Shown here: in pieces, positions 19,652 to 29,427 of the stretch
Layout of the letters: every line of letters starts with the position of its first letter
Position numbering within the stretch: position 1 is the stretch's first letter
NCBI GenBank assembly: GCA_030407315.1
Contig: JALQPE010001948.1
Coordinates: 124,001-188,000 of the forward strand
From: Asparagopsis taxiformis
Lineage: Eukaryota > Rhodophyta > Florideophyceae > Bonnemaisoniales > Bonnemaisoniaceae
DNA: 64,000 nt
Direction of reading: 5' to 3'
Made by a program: the position numbers and the translations under genes
The notes under the pieces: model-generated
Database searches by the model: none
Told to the model about the DNA's origin: nothing
Seen by the model: the letters and a program-made list of their open reading frames with translations, nothing else

Positions 19652-21673
19652 GATGAGAATGTTTGTCGTGCCGTAGCGGGTGCAAGTTGAGGGTCGCGCG
19701 GTAAACAATGCGCGCGCGTGCGAGACGACGACAAGGATGAATGTTATCACGTGATGGTGTGGCGGGATAAAATTACAGTGGATGTTTGCTGTAATGGGGA
19801 TGTTTACAGCGCTATTGACGAATTGTCCAATAATGAGGTGCCATGGGGAAGGAAGGCACTCACTCTTACTAGCGAGTGTTACTTACATGTGATGCAAAGC
19901 GAAGCTGGTGTCGGCTGCAGTAGACATACAATTATTCGTTGCTACGCGGTACAGGACAGTAATTGTGTAATCTGTACATAGCGATACCAGTACGAAAGGA
20001 CGTCCGAACTGTTATTGCGAGAGAGATCAGCGTCTACGCAATGACAAGACATTGTTAGGGAAAGCTAAATTGGTGGCACGTGCACGACAGACATCAAACG
20101 AGCATCCAAATTGGATGATTCAATCTGCCGTGCAGACCAGAAGCGCGTATTGGTACAGACGGACTGGACTGTGCAACTGAGCTGACACTAAACGGCAACA
20201 GCACACTTCTTAGCTTTACATGCGGGATCGTATGCACCTAACGCGCCCCCTGATGATATCACTGTACGCGCACTTGCCGTACAACGGTACGAGGATTTGC
20301 TTTCCTGATTGGCTAGTCACTTGTATATCACTGACGTGGGCCAATCAACCTTTCAATCTATCGCCGTGCGACGTGACACACTTCTCATTACCAATCCTGA
20401 CGCGTGTTCAAGCACCAAAGTGGAGGCCGACTCCGACTCGACTCACCTCCAATCGTCTCCTCTCCACATCGCAAAGATGATGCGTGCAGCATTGCATTGC
20501 ACGGCAGTGTAGTCTGCCAACCACATCTGACAAACCGCCTATTTCTACCCTGCCCCGACGCTGTTTGTCATCCCAAACTGCCAAAACCCTCCAGAGCCCC
20601 ATTCCGAGCTACTTTCCGCAGCAGACAGCACCCCCTCCTCGAATTATACCCATTTATTCAGATACATGGCCATACTTTCTCATGCTTACCCGAACAAGAC
20701 CCGAAAATATTCCTTCCGTTTGCTTCGATTCCAGCCTCCGCTTGCTGACTTTCCAGTACAACGATGCTAATTAATTTTATTTGCCAATCACCGTAGTACC
20801 TCATCTCGACGAATCGTCAACATGTGAATGTCTTCCTCGTATCTACATCTCATTCAAATACGCGTATCAAGCCGTGCCGTTTCTATTCCACCTCCACAAA
20901 CTCTACTATGCTTGAGCCACTCGCTGCTCCAACTTACTAGGTGCAGCCCAAAAATCAGCCAGCTCAGCTCAAATTGAGATGAAAAACATGATTGACGTCA
21001 TATGACTCAAATTTCTGTCATTTCCCGTTTGATCTCCGCATTACCTGTTGCCGACATATCCCCTGTTAAGCCCGGAAAACGGCGCAGATAGCCCCCGCAT
21101 CGAGAAAATATCCAACTTCTCGTGTGCCGCGTGTATATGCCAAGAAAGGAATACACGCTACTGTAGCACCCTCTATTATTCCTTTCCAACAACTCTTTAT
21201 ATCAAGACTAGTTGTTTGCTCTCCACTTCCCAATAAAATTACGAAATACGTCAACTCAGTTGAAGAATCTTCATGACAGTACCACACAATAACTGCAAGT
21301 CGCGTGTACCGCGACAATTGTCAAGTCTACACCAAGCGAACTATAAATTTAGTTGAAGGTACACAGTGATAAAAGTCTCCAAGGACCACGTCATGATGGC
21401 CCTACATTTTAAAAGTATTGTGTACGGTGCTTCATATAGATTCTGACTAGACATCACAACGAGTAATCGACACACTTCCTACACGCTCGACGTTACACTT
21501 TCTCAAGCTCTCCGTTCTTGTCATGGAAACGGAACCGAATGATCATATCAATTGTATTGCCTCTAACATATAAACTAACCAGCCTGGTGCGATGGCGTTT
21601 TATTCTTTTCACACCCAACAAACCCAACAGACCTTGACCAACATATCATCCCATCCTCTGCCTACAAACCATC
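19652..21673. other. intergenic, no recognised gene
   Basis: Two kilobases without a supported gene. A TATA-like AACATATAAACT at about 21568-21579 precedes the glutaredoxin-like gene by about 100 bases and is a likely core promoter. Confidence 0.5.
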
Positions 21674-21991
21674 ATGCCAACCTACGGTCGATGTCTGTCC
21701 ACCATCTCCAGTGCCCCCGTGGTGCTTTGGTCTCTTTCGGACTGTCCCGACTCCAAATCCATCAAGAGACTGTTGAAGAGCTACAAGGTGTCACCTCTGG
21801 TGATTGAGCTGGACCAAGATTCACAAGGGCCGGATTTGAAGATTGACCTCAGTGTACTATCCGGACAAAACAAGCTTCCAAGCTTGTGGATTGATGGGCA
21901 CTATGTCGGAAATCATGTTGAAGTATGGTATCTCCATTCTCAAGGACAGCTTGCTCCGAAAATTCAAAAGGCGCTTAAGAGTGGCAAGTGA
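21674..21991 (+). CDS. glutaredoxin-like small protein, monothiol CPDS
   Basis: 105 aa from the ATG at 21674 (context CATCATGCC). Thioredoxin-fold pattern of glutaredoxins: APVVLWSLSDCPDSKS places Cys24 at the N-terminal active-site position with Pro after it, then the cis-proline strand NKLPSLWIDG and the GSH-binding end (YVGNHVEVWYLHSQGQL). The active site is C-P-D-S, so only one thiol, unlike the dithiol CPYC or the class II CGFS. Glutathione-dependent reduction by the monothiol mechanism, or a non-redox role, would be expected. No clear targeting peptide. A TATA-like site lies about 100 bases upstream. Confidence 0.75.
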   Translation: MPTYGRCLSTISSAPVVLWSLSDCPDSKSIKRLLKSYKVSPLVIELDQDSQGPDLKIDLSVLSGQNKLPSLWIDGHYVGNHVEVWYLHSQGQLAPKIQKALKSGK

Positions 21992-22873
21992 AAGGCGCAC
22001 TGGTCAATCAAACAACTTAACACAAAATAATTAGTCTGGAAGGAGACTGGACATTTCTACGTTTCACAGTGCGGCCGCCCATGTACCAGCATGACCATTG
22101 ACGCGAGCTTGGTAGCTTGCCAACGAAATGGTCGAACACTAACGAGTAACAGCAAGTCTTTTTGATTTGCTAGTATTAGAGGAATCCAAAGAAGTAATCG
22201 AGCCGATGTGTTATGGTTCCACATCGGGTCAAACTACAGACTTGAAGTATATGTAAACGAGTTTTTCATTTTTTTTCTGAGCGAAGAGATGTTTGCAAGG
22301 AAGATTAGAAGTCTTAATCTTCAAATTGGTACTTGCCCGTTCCACGCGCCTGGCCACAGCTATCACATCATTTCGGTGGAGCAGTAAGGCAGCAACAGCG
22401 TCCTGCGTGTTCACCAGACGCGAAGGGAGTCTAAAATTAAATGCTAGTCATGAGCGACACGCGCCCACCCAATACGATAATTTCCGTTAATCATAGCGTA
22501 ATTTGCTCCGAGCAAGCCATGCATGACACGAAAAATTGATTGAGTTATGAACGTCATGCCCTTTTGTAAGCTCAGCTCAGCTACGCGAAATTTTAAGCAC
22601 AGCCAAAAAATTGCAAGTCTCAACCTCTCCGACCGTCTGCGCGTTGAACATTTTCTGGCGTACAGCTGCCTCTGCAGACCGACCAACTATCACTGCAATG
22701 CTGTCGGTATCGGAATTGAAGACCCGCGGTGCAGTCCAATGCAGTTGCATCGGCATGCTTGATGCACTGCGTCAGTGCGCCAACTCTTGACTGTTGTGGT
22801 ATCTTTGCTATACAACGCACTGCTCAAAACTTGTTGTTCTGATCGTAATCAACGCGGTGACGTGACGTGAAGC
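21992..22873. other. intergenic, no recognised gene
   Basis: Nothing convincing. The region just 5' of the CBM48 gene at 22874 has no obvious TATA box. Confidence 0.45.
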
Positions 22874-23817
22874 ATGGCGCCGCCACCACCTCCACCACCA
22901 CCGCCGCCTGCACCAGCCTCATCTATAGCTGGTACGACAGCTACTGCACCGCCGCCGCCGCCTCCACCACCTCCACCACCCAGTGCATCGAGTGGCGGAA
23001 CGGCTGCGGTGTCAGCGCCAGCACCAGCACCGCCAGCGCCGCCTCCACCGTCGGCTGCAGTGCCGCTCAAGTCTATTGAGGAAATTAATTCGGATGCGGA
23101 GATCGTGCAGCCGGTGGAAGACGTTCCAGATGTTGTGGAAGTGGTGAAATCTGCACCGATGGAAGCGGGCGCTGCTGCGACTGGAGATGAAATTAATGAC
23201 GTGAATGACGATTCAGACGTTGTCGTTGTGGTAAGATGAATTTTTTTCGAGAGCACTCATTGATAAATACGTGTCTAGAGGTATTAACAAAGTTTGGTTG
23301 TATTGTGTCTACTTTTTGGATCGATGTGTAGACGGCAGCATCGGCGGACAATACAGAGATTCAGAAAGAGGACAAAGTGGAAGCATCAAATGGGGCCGAA
23401 AAAAGCGAACCGGTTTCAGAAGCGGAACAGGGGGCGATGCCAGCTGCAGTGGAAGCGCAGGAGAAAAACGAAGATGAGGTAATGGTGAAGACGGAGTTTG
23501 TATGGGCAGACGGTGCGGAAAATGATGTGAAACTGTCGGGAGCGTGGAACGGATGGATGCCAATTCAGATGTATCATGAAGGAGGTGGTATGTGGTCGGT
23601 TGTAACACCTGTTCCTGCTGGAAGACAAGAGTTTAAATTTGTAGTTGACGGGGTGTGGAAGCCATCTACTCGGCATCCGACGGTCGGAGAGACCGAGGCT
23701 GACATGAACAATATTCGGGTTGTACGCGGACCACCGGAGAGCGTGAAGAAGGAGGAGAAGAAAGATGGTGGGAATACGAATGCGAGCGCGAAGAAGACAT
23801 GCTGCATTGTTTGTTAA
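22874..23817 (+). CDS. CBM48 (AMPK glycogen-binding type) protein, polyPro N-terminus, CaaX-like end; one intron
   Basis: Two exons, 22874-23230 and 23332-23817, joined in phase 0 across a GT-AG intron of 101 bp (GTAAG donor, TGTAG acceptor), give 280 aa. Without splicing the first frame stops at 23239 and the second lacks an ATG. The N-terminus has two polyproline runs separated by an Ala/Ser linker, like profilin- or SH3-binding sequence. An acidic linker leads to a CBM48 domain at about 170-250: FVWADGAENDVKLSGAWNGW, then EFKFVVDGVWK, the glucan-binding fold of AMPK beta subunits and FLO6/PTST-like starch proteins. The last residues KKTCCIVC end in a possible CaaX box (CIVC) next to another Cys, so lipid anchoring is plausible. 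Likely a starch/glycogen-binding scaffold. AATAAA lies about 30 bases after the stop. Confidence 0.82.
23231..23331 (+). other. spliceosomal intron, 101 bp
   Basis: Begins GTAAG and ends TGTAG. Removing it joins two open frames in phase 0 and restores one protein carrying an acidic linker straight into the CBM48 domain. Confidence 0.85.
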
Positions 23818-23879
23818 AATGGGTGCAAGTGGCGATTTTACAAATGAATAAAGTTGTGATAATGATATACAGTAGCTAG

Positions 23880-24384
23880 CTACTTTTTGGAGAAGAAACC
23901 ACCGCCCTTCTTCTTCCTCGAAGCGGTCGAATCGATGCTCGCGGAGCTGGCGCGAGAGTCGCGACGAGTGGGTCGGGAGGAGCTCTTCGGACCGGGACCG
24001 TCAGATGCGCCGAGGTCGGGTTCGGGAAGCACGTAACGAACGTTGTTGAGACTTGTTTCGTCGATACCGATGGTCGGATGACGTTCAGAATGTTTCCATT
24101 CGCCGTCGACGATGAATTTGAATTCATGAGGTCCGGGAGGGACGGGCGTTACCACCGACCAAGTGCCAGCTCCTTCGTGGAACATCTGGATGGCTTTCCA
24201 ATCGTTCCAGTCGCCGGAGAGTTGCACATCGTCTTTAGCACCGTCTGCGAACACAAATTCAGTTTTGACGCCGTCGGAACCGCTCGGTTTTCTGCGGTGC
24301 GAAGGTGGTTAGTATGAGCGGGAGGGAGGGAGGGAAACACTATAGATGGGAAACTTACTGCTGTTTGCTTTGGCCGCGGAACAT
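23880..24384 (-). CDS. CBM48 (AMPK glycogen-binding type) small protein; one intron
   Basis: Exon 1 is 24384-24359 (26 bases, from ATG), exon 2 is 24291-23880. The 67-bp GT-AG intron starts GTAAGT and ends CGCAG, and splicing gives 145 aa starting MFRGQSKQQKPSG. The CBM48 domain (FVFADGAKDDVQLSGDWNDW ... EFKFIVDGEWK ... HPTIG) matches the neighbouring gene at 22874 closely. The tail is a Ser/Arg-rich low-complexity linker ending in a basic patch (SRKKKGGGFFSKK), so it may bind membranes or RNA instead of ending in a CaaX box. The gene lies tail-to-tail with its paralogue, 62 bases apart, as an inverted tandem duplicate. Likely role: binding alpha-glucan in the cytosol, where red algae keep floridean starch. 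Confidence 0.82.
24292..24358 (-). other. spliceosomal intron, 67 bp
   Basis: Donor GTAAGT, pyrimidine-rich tract, acceptor CGCAG on the minus strand. It interrupts the ninth codon. Confidence 0.85.
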
Positions 24385-25017
24385 TGTGATTGGTGGAAGG
24401 TTGGTTGAATGGTTGTTCGACTGCGCAGTGTTAATGAAGAAGCGGAGCGGGACGGAACGAAGCGGGTTGTTGAGATCTGGATTTGGTGGGAAATTGAATG
24501 GCGCTAGGTGGTCTATGGGTCGGTGTCAATAGTTTTGGCAACATGTGAAAGAGACTGTTTCGGGAATATTGCAAGACGCATTGTTGGCAAAACGGGATTG
24601 GTTGGTGGGTGTAATTGGGAATGAAGAGATGTAATTATACACTAATTTTCGTCGCACGTGACACTATAGAGATCTCGAGAATGGGTGGACAGATGGTCGC
24701 TTTTGGTGAGCAATAGTAACGGGCCCACACGTGGACATATGATAAGGGGATCGGCGTGCACGCACGCCAACGCGGCGTGCTCGAATTGAGGTAAGACGTG
24801 TGAATCGCGCATTGCTGTCGGCGCAACGTAAACGCATTTGGCCGTCCAACACGCTGTAAGCTGTCAAATCACATCAAATTGCTTTCCTATTTCTGGACTT
24901 GTTTGCCCTTTCCTGTCCCCTCCATCGATCTATGTCTGCCGTCACATGTCTTACTCCACCATATTCCCCTGTTGACTCCGACCCCACCCCCGACCTACTC
25001 CACCGACTCCCATCGTC
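24385..25017. other. intergenic between divergent genes
   Basis: Separates the minus-strand CBM48 gene from the Hint-domain gene and must hold both promoters. No clear TATA box on either side. The last 130 bases before the ATG at 25018 are pyrimidine-rich. Confidence 0.5.
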
Positions 25018-26673
25018 ATGCTTTCTTCCCTGACCTTTCTCTCCCTCCTCGCACTCGTTCTCGCTCAAGGCTTCTTCCCCTGCCATCCCGGTAGAGTGGT
25101 CAACCGCCAAGTCACATGTGAGCGCGTCGTGGTCCCACCCCGCCTCTGCAAACGATGCCCTTTGCGTCCAACCCTCCCCAATGGCCATTTTCAAAAATGT
25201 GATCGTATCTATGACACCGAGTCCGATGATTGTCATCAAGCCCTTGAAGAGTATCTGCAGTACAACGGCGACTGCGATCCCGTTCGAGCCGAGGCCATTC
25301 CCAAGTTGATTAATGAAGCTGACCCCGCTGCCACAAAGCTCGTCGACTACTTCCTCTACTCTATTTGTGAGCAGTGCTGTGATTGTGTGCCCATGGGTAC
25401 TGAAAAGTCAGACTTTATCCAATTGAGCACCGGTCATACCCAGAATAATCCTCGTGTGTGGCGTCCGGATAGGGGCAATTGTCCCGCACACGCCGTGTTT
25501 GATGTTTGCAAAGTTTTGCCCAATGCCGTGTACTTTACCAGCCCCGGAGGTCCGCAACAGCGCGGAGAGCAGGTCTGCCCCATGCTCAGAGAATGGTTGG
25601 ACAGTGATGAGTCTCAACAATGGCAGTTGAACCCGCAGACCAATATTCGGCCTGCAGTTGAAAAATTCCTCAATGGCCTTCTTCATGCAACCGATTGTGA
25701 AAATTTCTCCATCTGGGGCAGCTGCTATGACTTGGAAGACAAGCAGAGTCACCTCGACATTCCACCTGGTTTTGATGTTCCTGCTACGAATCCACCGCTT
25801 ACAACTACGACTACAACAACTACTACAACCACTACCACCACTACCACCACTACCACCACCACCACCACGACCACCACCACAACCACTACTACTACGAGCA
25901 CAACCACCACACCGCAAACTAACCCGCCAAGCACCATATCAATCACCGAGCAGCCACCCACAAGCACGCCGACACCGGACGTGATTCCAGGTCCAGTCGT
26001 GCCAACAAGCACCGCAAGCGCAGTTCCAATCACACCGGAGGAGGAAGACGCCTCCGAAACACCATCTGTGACGCCAACTGTAGAAGCAACCGGTGCATTG
26101 GGCGAAGCGGCAGCAGGCCAAGCCGCATCAGAGAACACGTGCTTCCCATCAAAAGCACGTGTTGAATTACAATCCGGTCAGCATATTGCTATGCATGAGT
26201 TGCAAATTGGCGATAAAGTACGTGTATCCAAGGACAAATTTTCCGAAGTGTTCCTATTTTCACACCGATCATCGACGTCTAGTGCACCATCATATGTCCG
26301 TTTGACTACGCGTGACGGAGACGAACTCGTCGTCACGCACGGTCATTTCATCTACGCCAATAGTCGACTTGTGCCAGCGGAACGGGTCCGCGTGGGTGAT
26401 GTCGTTCTTCGTGCCGACGGTGGCTGGGTCGAGGTGGCTGCCGTTGATGATGTGGTCGCTCGTGGACTGTATAATCCGCACACCGTCCATGGCGATATTG
26501 TTGTGGATGGATTTGTGGTTTCGACGTTTACAACAGCTGTTCCTAGAGGTGTTGCATCGGGTCTATTGGCGCCTTTGAAATTGTTGTATCGATTGGGATT
26601 GGTTACTGAGGATAGTGCGGGCACATTTTTGAAGGAGGGGTATCAAAGTTTTTGGCAGAAGCAGGAGTTGTGA
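25018..26673 (+). CDS. secreted protein with C-terminal Hedgehog-type Hint (Hog) autoprocessing domain
   Basis: 551 aa from the ATG at 25018, signal peptide MLSSLTFLSLLALVLA. Residues about 20-250 form a Cys-rich domain (CPLRPTLPNGHF, CEQCCDCVP, CPAHAVFDVCK) that I do not recognise and that is not a Hedge signalling domain. A mucin-like linker with a run of about 40 Thr (262-302) follows. The Hint domain starts at Cys375 (TCFPSKARVEL), with the T-x-x-H motif in VVTHGHFIYA and HGDIVVDGFVVSTFT near its end, as in Hedgehog C-terminal domains. It should cleave itself before Cys375 through a thioester and may add a sterol or release the N-terminal part to the cell surface. Hint proteins without Hedge domains are known in red algae, choanoflagellates and others. 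AATAAA occurs about 90 bases after the stop. Confidence 0.85.
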   Translation: MLSSLTFLSLLALVLAQGFFPCHPGRVVNRQVTCERVVVPPRLCKRCPLRPTLPNGHFQKCDRIYDTESDDCHQALEEYLQYNGDCDPVRAEAIPKLINEADPAATKLVDYFLYSICEQCCDCVPMGTEKSDFIQLSTGHTQNNPRVWRPDRGNCPAHAVFDVCKVLPNAVYFTSPGGPQQRGEQVCPMLREWLDSDESQQWQLNPQTNIRPAVEKFLNGLLHATDCENFSIWGSCYDLEDKQSHLDIPPGFDVPATNPPLTTTTTTTTTTTTTTTTTTTTTTTTTTTTTTTTSTTTTPQTNPPSTISITEQPPTSTPTPDVIPGPVVPTSTASAVPITPEEEDASETPSVTPTVEATGALGEAAAGQAASENTCFPSKARVELQSGQHIAMHELQIGDKVRVSKDKFSEVFLFSHRSSTSSAPSYVRLTTRDGDELVVTHGHFIYANSRLVPAERVRVGDVVLRADGGWVEVAAVDDVVARGLYNPHTVHGDIVVDGFVVSTFTTAVPRGVASGLLAPLKLLYRLGLVTEDSAGTFLKEGYQSFWQKQEL

Positions 26674-27327
26674 TGAAAACGGATTTGATTGTTATGTTAT
26701 GAAGTATGTAATTAAGTGTTTAAATTGTTCGCAACTATCTACACACGCACAAACGCTATGATGTCGAATAAATAAGTCTCTATCAATCGTTGCATCTCTT
26801 TCGTAGTTTGATCTATCGTACGGATATGGCGCGGCTATTCATAGCATGCGACGCATGATATGCCAACGAATGACACTGACATGACGTGGTAAAACACGAG
26901 TTTTCTGTAGACAGAACGTGGATAGCTATGCACGCACGTGGTGTTTATCAAAGACAACAGTTTGTATGGAGCTTTGTGGCATATGATTTATATCAACTGC
27001 GCTATTGAAACATTGTGCAGCAATAATGGTGACGGTGTAAAGTCATGATAACGCGGATGCACTTGGTTGTGATCTGGTGAAACGCTGGTATCTTTGCAAG
27101 CAAGAAGCGACGGGACGAGTGATACGTGGTAGGATGCAGCCCAGAGATATTCTTGGAAAAAATGACAAGTTTCCAATAATCAGGTGTAAATAATACAAAT
27201 TATTTTTACGAAATAATTCACACAAGCGAGTGGTTGAGATTGAGTCACCGTCGAGTCTGGATGCAACTCTTATTACGGACGGTACGACAACGACAGTATT
27301 ACATTCGAGCGTGTCGCAGAGTCACAA
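26674..27327. other. intergenic, no recognised gene
   Basis: Contains the polyadenylation signal of the Hint gene (about 26765) and the 5' region of the reductase gene. Confidence 0.5.
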
Positions 27328-28101
27328 ATGGCGCCCGACCAACAAGCCCTACAATGCTCTCGTAAGATTGCGGTAGTTACAGCGTCGACGGCGGGAATCG
27401 GACTGGCAGTCGCTTCCAAACTGGCCAGTGATGCATTCCACGTAGTAATCAGTTCGCGCACGCTGCAGTCGGTGCAAACGATTGTGGCATCATTGAAGGA
27501 GCGCTACGGAAGCGATGCTGCATCTGGTATTCAGTGTCATGCGGGGCGTGATGCTGATCGACGGCGATTATTGCAGCACGTTGAAGCACTTGAAGGTTCG
27601 TTGACAGCGCTTGTGCTCAACGCGGCTGCGTCAACTTCGTATGGACCTTTGTTACAGACGACGCTTCCACAATGGGAGAAGATGATGTCTCTCAATGTGA
27701 CGGCCAACTTTGAGCTTGTGAAACTGTTTGCTCCGCTGCTTGTCAAGGGATCTAGCATTGTTTTGATGACCTCTCTTGCCGCGTACACGCCCATGGCCAA
27801 TCTCGGAGCCTATTCCATAACCAAAACGGCGCTTGTTGCTCTGTGTAAAGTGCTATCAACAGAGATGGCGGGGCGCGGAATCCGAGTCAACGCAGTGGCG
27901 CCGGGACTGATTCAGACCAAGTTTTCGGAGAAAATATGGATGACAGATGATGGTGAGAGTAAGGTTTTTCCTATCCCCATGCGGCGGCTCGGAAAAGCGC
28001 ACGATGTATCTGGTGTAGTATCATTCCTCATCTCGAATGATGCTGCGTACATCAGCGGGGAAACCATTGTTGTAGCTGGTGGAGCGACAAGCCGGTTGTA
28101 A
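27328..28101 (+). CDS. peroxisomal DHRS4-like short-chain dehydrogenase/reductase
   Basis: 257 aa from the ATG at 27328. Classical SDR: cofactor motif TASTAGIG (18-25), which in this form is typical of DHRS4, then SSRT at the end of the second strand for NADP, LNAAA for the structural NNAG, and the catalytic triad Ser149, Tyr162, Lys166 (AYSITK). The part after the active site (RGIRVNAVAPGLIQTKFSE, YISGETIVVAGG) is also DHRS4-like. The protein ends SRL, a type 1 peroxisome targeting signal, as in animal DHRS4. Likely an NADPH-dependent carbonyl or retinoid-like ketone/aldehyde reductase in peroxisomes. Its last 81 bases also code, on the other strand, for the end of the ankyrin/RING protein. 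Confidence 0.88.
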   Translation: MAPDQQALQCSRKIAVVTASTAGIGLAVASKLASDAFHVVISSRTLQSVQTIVASLKERYGSDAASGIQCHAGRDADRRRLLQHVEALEGSLTALVLNAAASTSYGPLLQTTLPQWEKMMSLNVTANFELVKLFAPLLVKGSSIVLMTSLAAYTPMANLGAYSITKTALVALCKVLSTEMAGRGIRVNAVAPGLIQTKFSEKIWMTDDGESKVFPIPMRRLGKAHDVSGVVSFLISNDAAYISGETIVVAGGATSRL

Positions 28102-29202
28102 TTGTGCGTTGCACAGTGGGCACGATGCTCGCGTGCTTATCCATTCGCGGAGGCAATGCTCATGGAAGAGATGTTTACACGGAGTTGCAAGCACGGAATC
28201 GGAGCCTAGTTCATCACGACATATGACACAGATTTGTCCAGGTTGTGCAATTGCTTTTTCAAAAGCCTCCGTTCCTGTTGGCGTCTTAATATATTTAAAT
28301 CGATGCTTGTCACCCAATGCGGAATCACTTGCACTTGCGGTGTGCGCACGTAGCAGTACAGAACTATACGACTCTTCATCAGCACCATGGGCGCGTAGCA
28401 TCATGACAACGGGCACTAAACAACGCTGCTTAGCCAATGCAAGCGGGGTTCGTCCAAACATATCTCGGACGGAATGATCGACACCAGCTTGCAACAAGAT
28501 GCGCACAAGCGAGACGACATTGGAAAACGGGGCATGCATTGCGTGATGCAACAAAGTCTGTCCATGAACATCAACCACGGCCGCATCAAAACCTGTGGCC
28601 AACAAGGTGTGCACCACATCCACATCTCCAATAGAGCATGCCAATGCGGCAGTACCACTAGCATGCATCTTTTGCAAGACGCCGGGGTATTGCAACAGCC
28701 ACATCAACACGTCATGGGCACCGAAGCGCACGGCGAAACGAAGCGGATACACATCGGTTTGCATCTCATCTTGCCAGCCGTCCAGGGCGCCACGTTGCAC
28801 GAGCATGCGAACAATATCTATGACATTGTGGCCGTTGACGGATGCGAGCACGGCGTAATGCAGGGGCTCGAAACGACGCGCACTTTGCCAACGGACATCG
28901 GCTGCGGCGCGCAGAAGCAGGGAGACGGCGATGGTGTCGGCGTTGGCGCATGCTATGCAAAGAGCGGTCGGGAGGGTTGCGCGGGCTGCGCGCATATCGG
29001 GCGGCGCGTGGTGGGAGAGCAACACGTCGAGCGATTGATGGGCGCGGCGATGGGTGGCATAGGTGACGGGGGTGTGTCGGGCGCGGAGAAGCGGGGTGGT
29101 AATTTGATGCGGCTGCTGTTGGAGGAGCGATTGGAGACGATGAGCGTCATTGCGCTTGATGGATAGACGTAGATTGCGGGCGGCAAAGATGCGGTCGGCC
29201 AT
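28021..29202 (-). CDS. ankyrin-repeat RING-H2 protein, probable E3 ubiquitin ligase
   Basis: 393 aa from the ATG at 29202 (GGCCATGG context). About six ankyrin repeats fill residues 40-300; the clearest are TPLALAK, TLLHHAMHAP and LHYAVLAS helices joined by DVRDMFGRT-like turns. A RING-H2 finger follows near residues 325-370: CVIC, a third Cys, KHLFHEHC, and CPLC (C3H2C3). A tail of about 30 residues ends the protein. The layout fits a ubiquitin ligase whose ankyrins choose the substrate. The C-terminal codons overlap the 3' end of the DHRS4-like gene by 81 bases on the opposite strand. Its promoter lies next to the left end of the MULE, 225 bases upstream of the ATG. Confidence 0.85.
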   Translation of the reverse strand: MADRIFAARNLRLSIKRNDAHRLQSLLQQQPHQITTPLLRARHTPVTYATHRRAHQSLDVLLSHHAPPDMRAARATLPTALCIACANADTIAVSLLLRAAADVRWQSARRFEPLHYAVLASVNGHNVIDIVRMLVQRGALDGWQDEMQTDVYPLRFAVRFGAHDVLMWLLQYPGVLQKMHASGTAALACSIGDVDVVHTLLATGFDAAVVDVHGQTLLHHAMHAPFSNVVSLVRILLQAGVDHSVRDMFGRTPLALAKQRCLVPVVMMLRAHGADEESYSSVLLRAHTASASDSALGDKHRFKYIKTPTGTEAFEKAIAQPGQICVICRDELGSDSVLATPCKHLFHEHCLREWISTRASCPLCNAQLQPACRSTSYNNGFPADVRSIIRDEE

Positions 29203-29427
29203 GGTGCGTGTGGGGTGCGCGTTGCTGACGGGAGCGGGACGGGGCGAGTTTTGGTTTAGATATAATCTGGTGGCTGAGTTGGTTTTTTCATATATTTTTG
29301 ATATGATCATTTAATGGGGCAGGAACGAATGGGGTCACGCGACAGGAGCAACGTTTACGTTTCTTGGGGGCCGTTGCTTTGCCAGATCACTTGTCGCTCG
29401 TGTATGACTTGCATGAATGTTGGTTGC

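Noticed and set aside
22849..23256. Minus-strand Gly-rich frame
   Set aside because: Reverse of the polyproline exon of the CBM48 gene, which is supported by splicing and a domain.
25749..26138. Minus-strand frame with a long Val run
   Set aside because: It is the reverse of the poly-Thr codons in the Hint protein.
28474..29166. 230-codon plus-strand frame
   Set aside because: It is antisense to the ankyrin/RING gene, whose ankyrin and RING motifs are clear; the plus translation has no recognisable domain.
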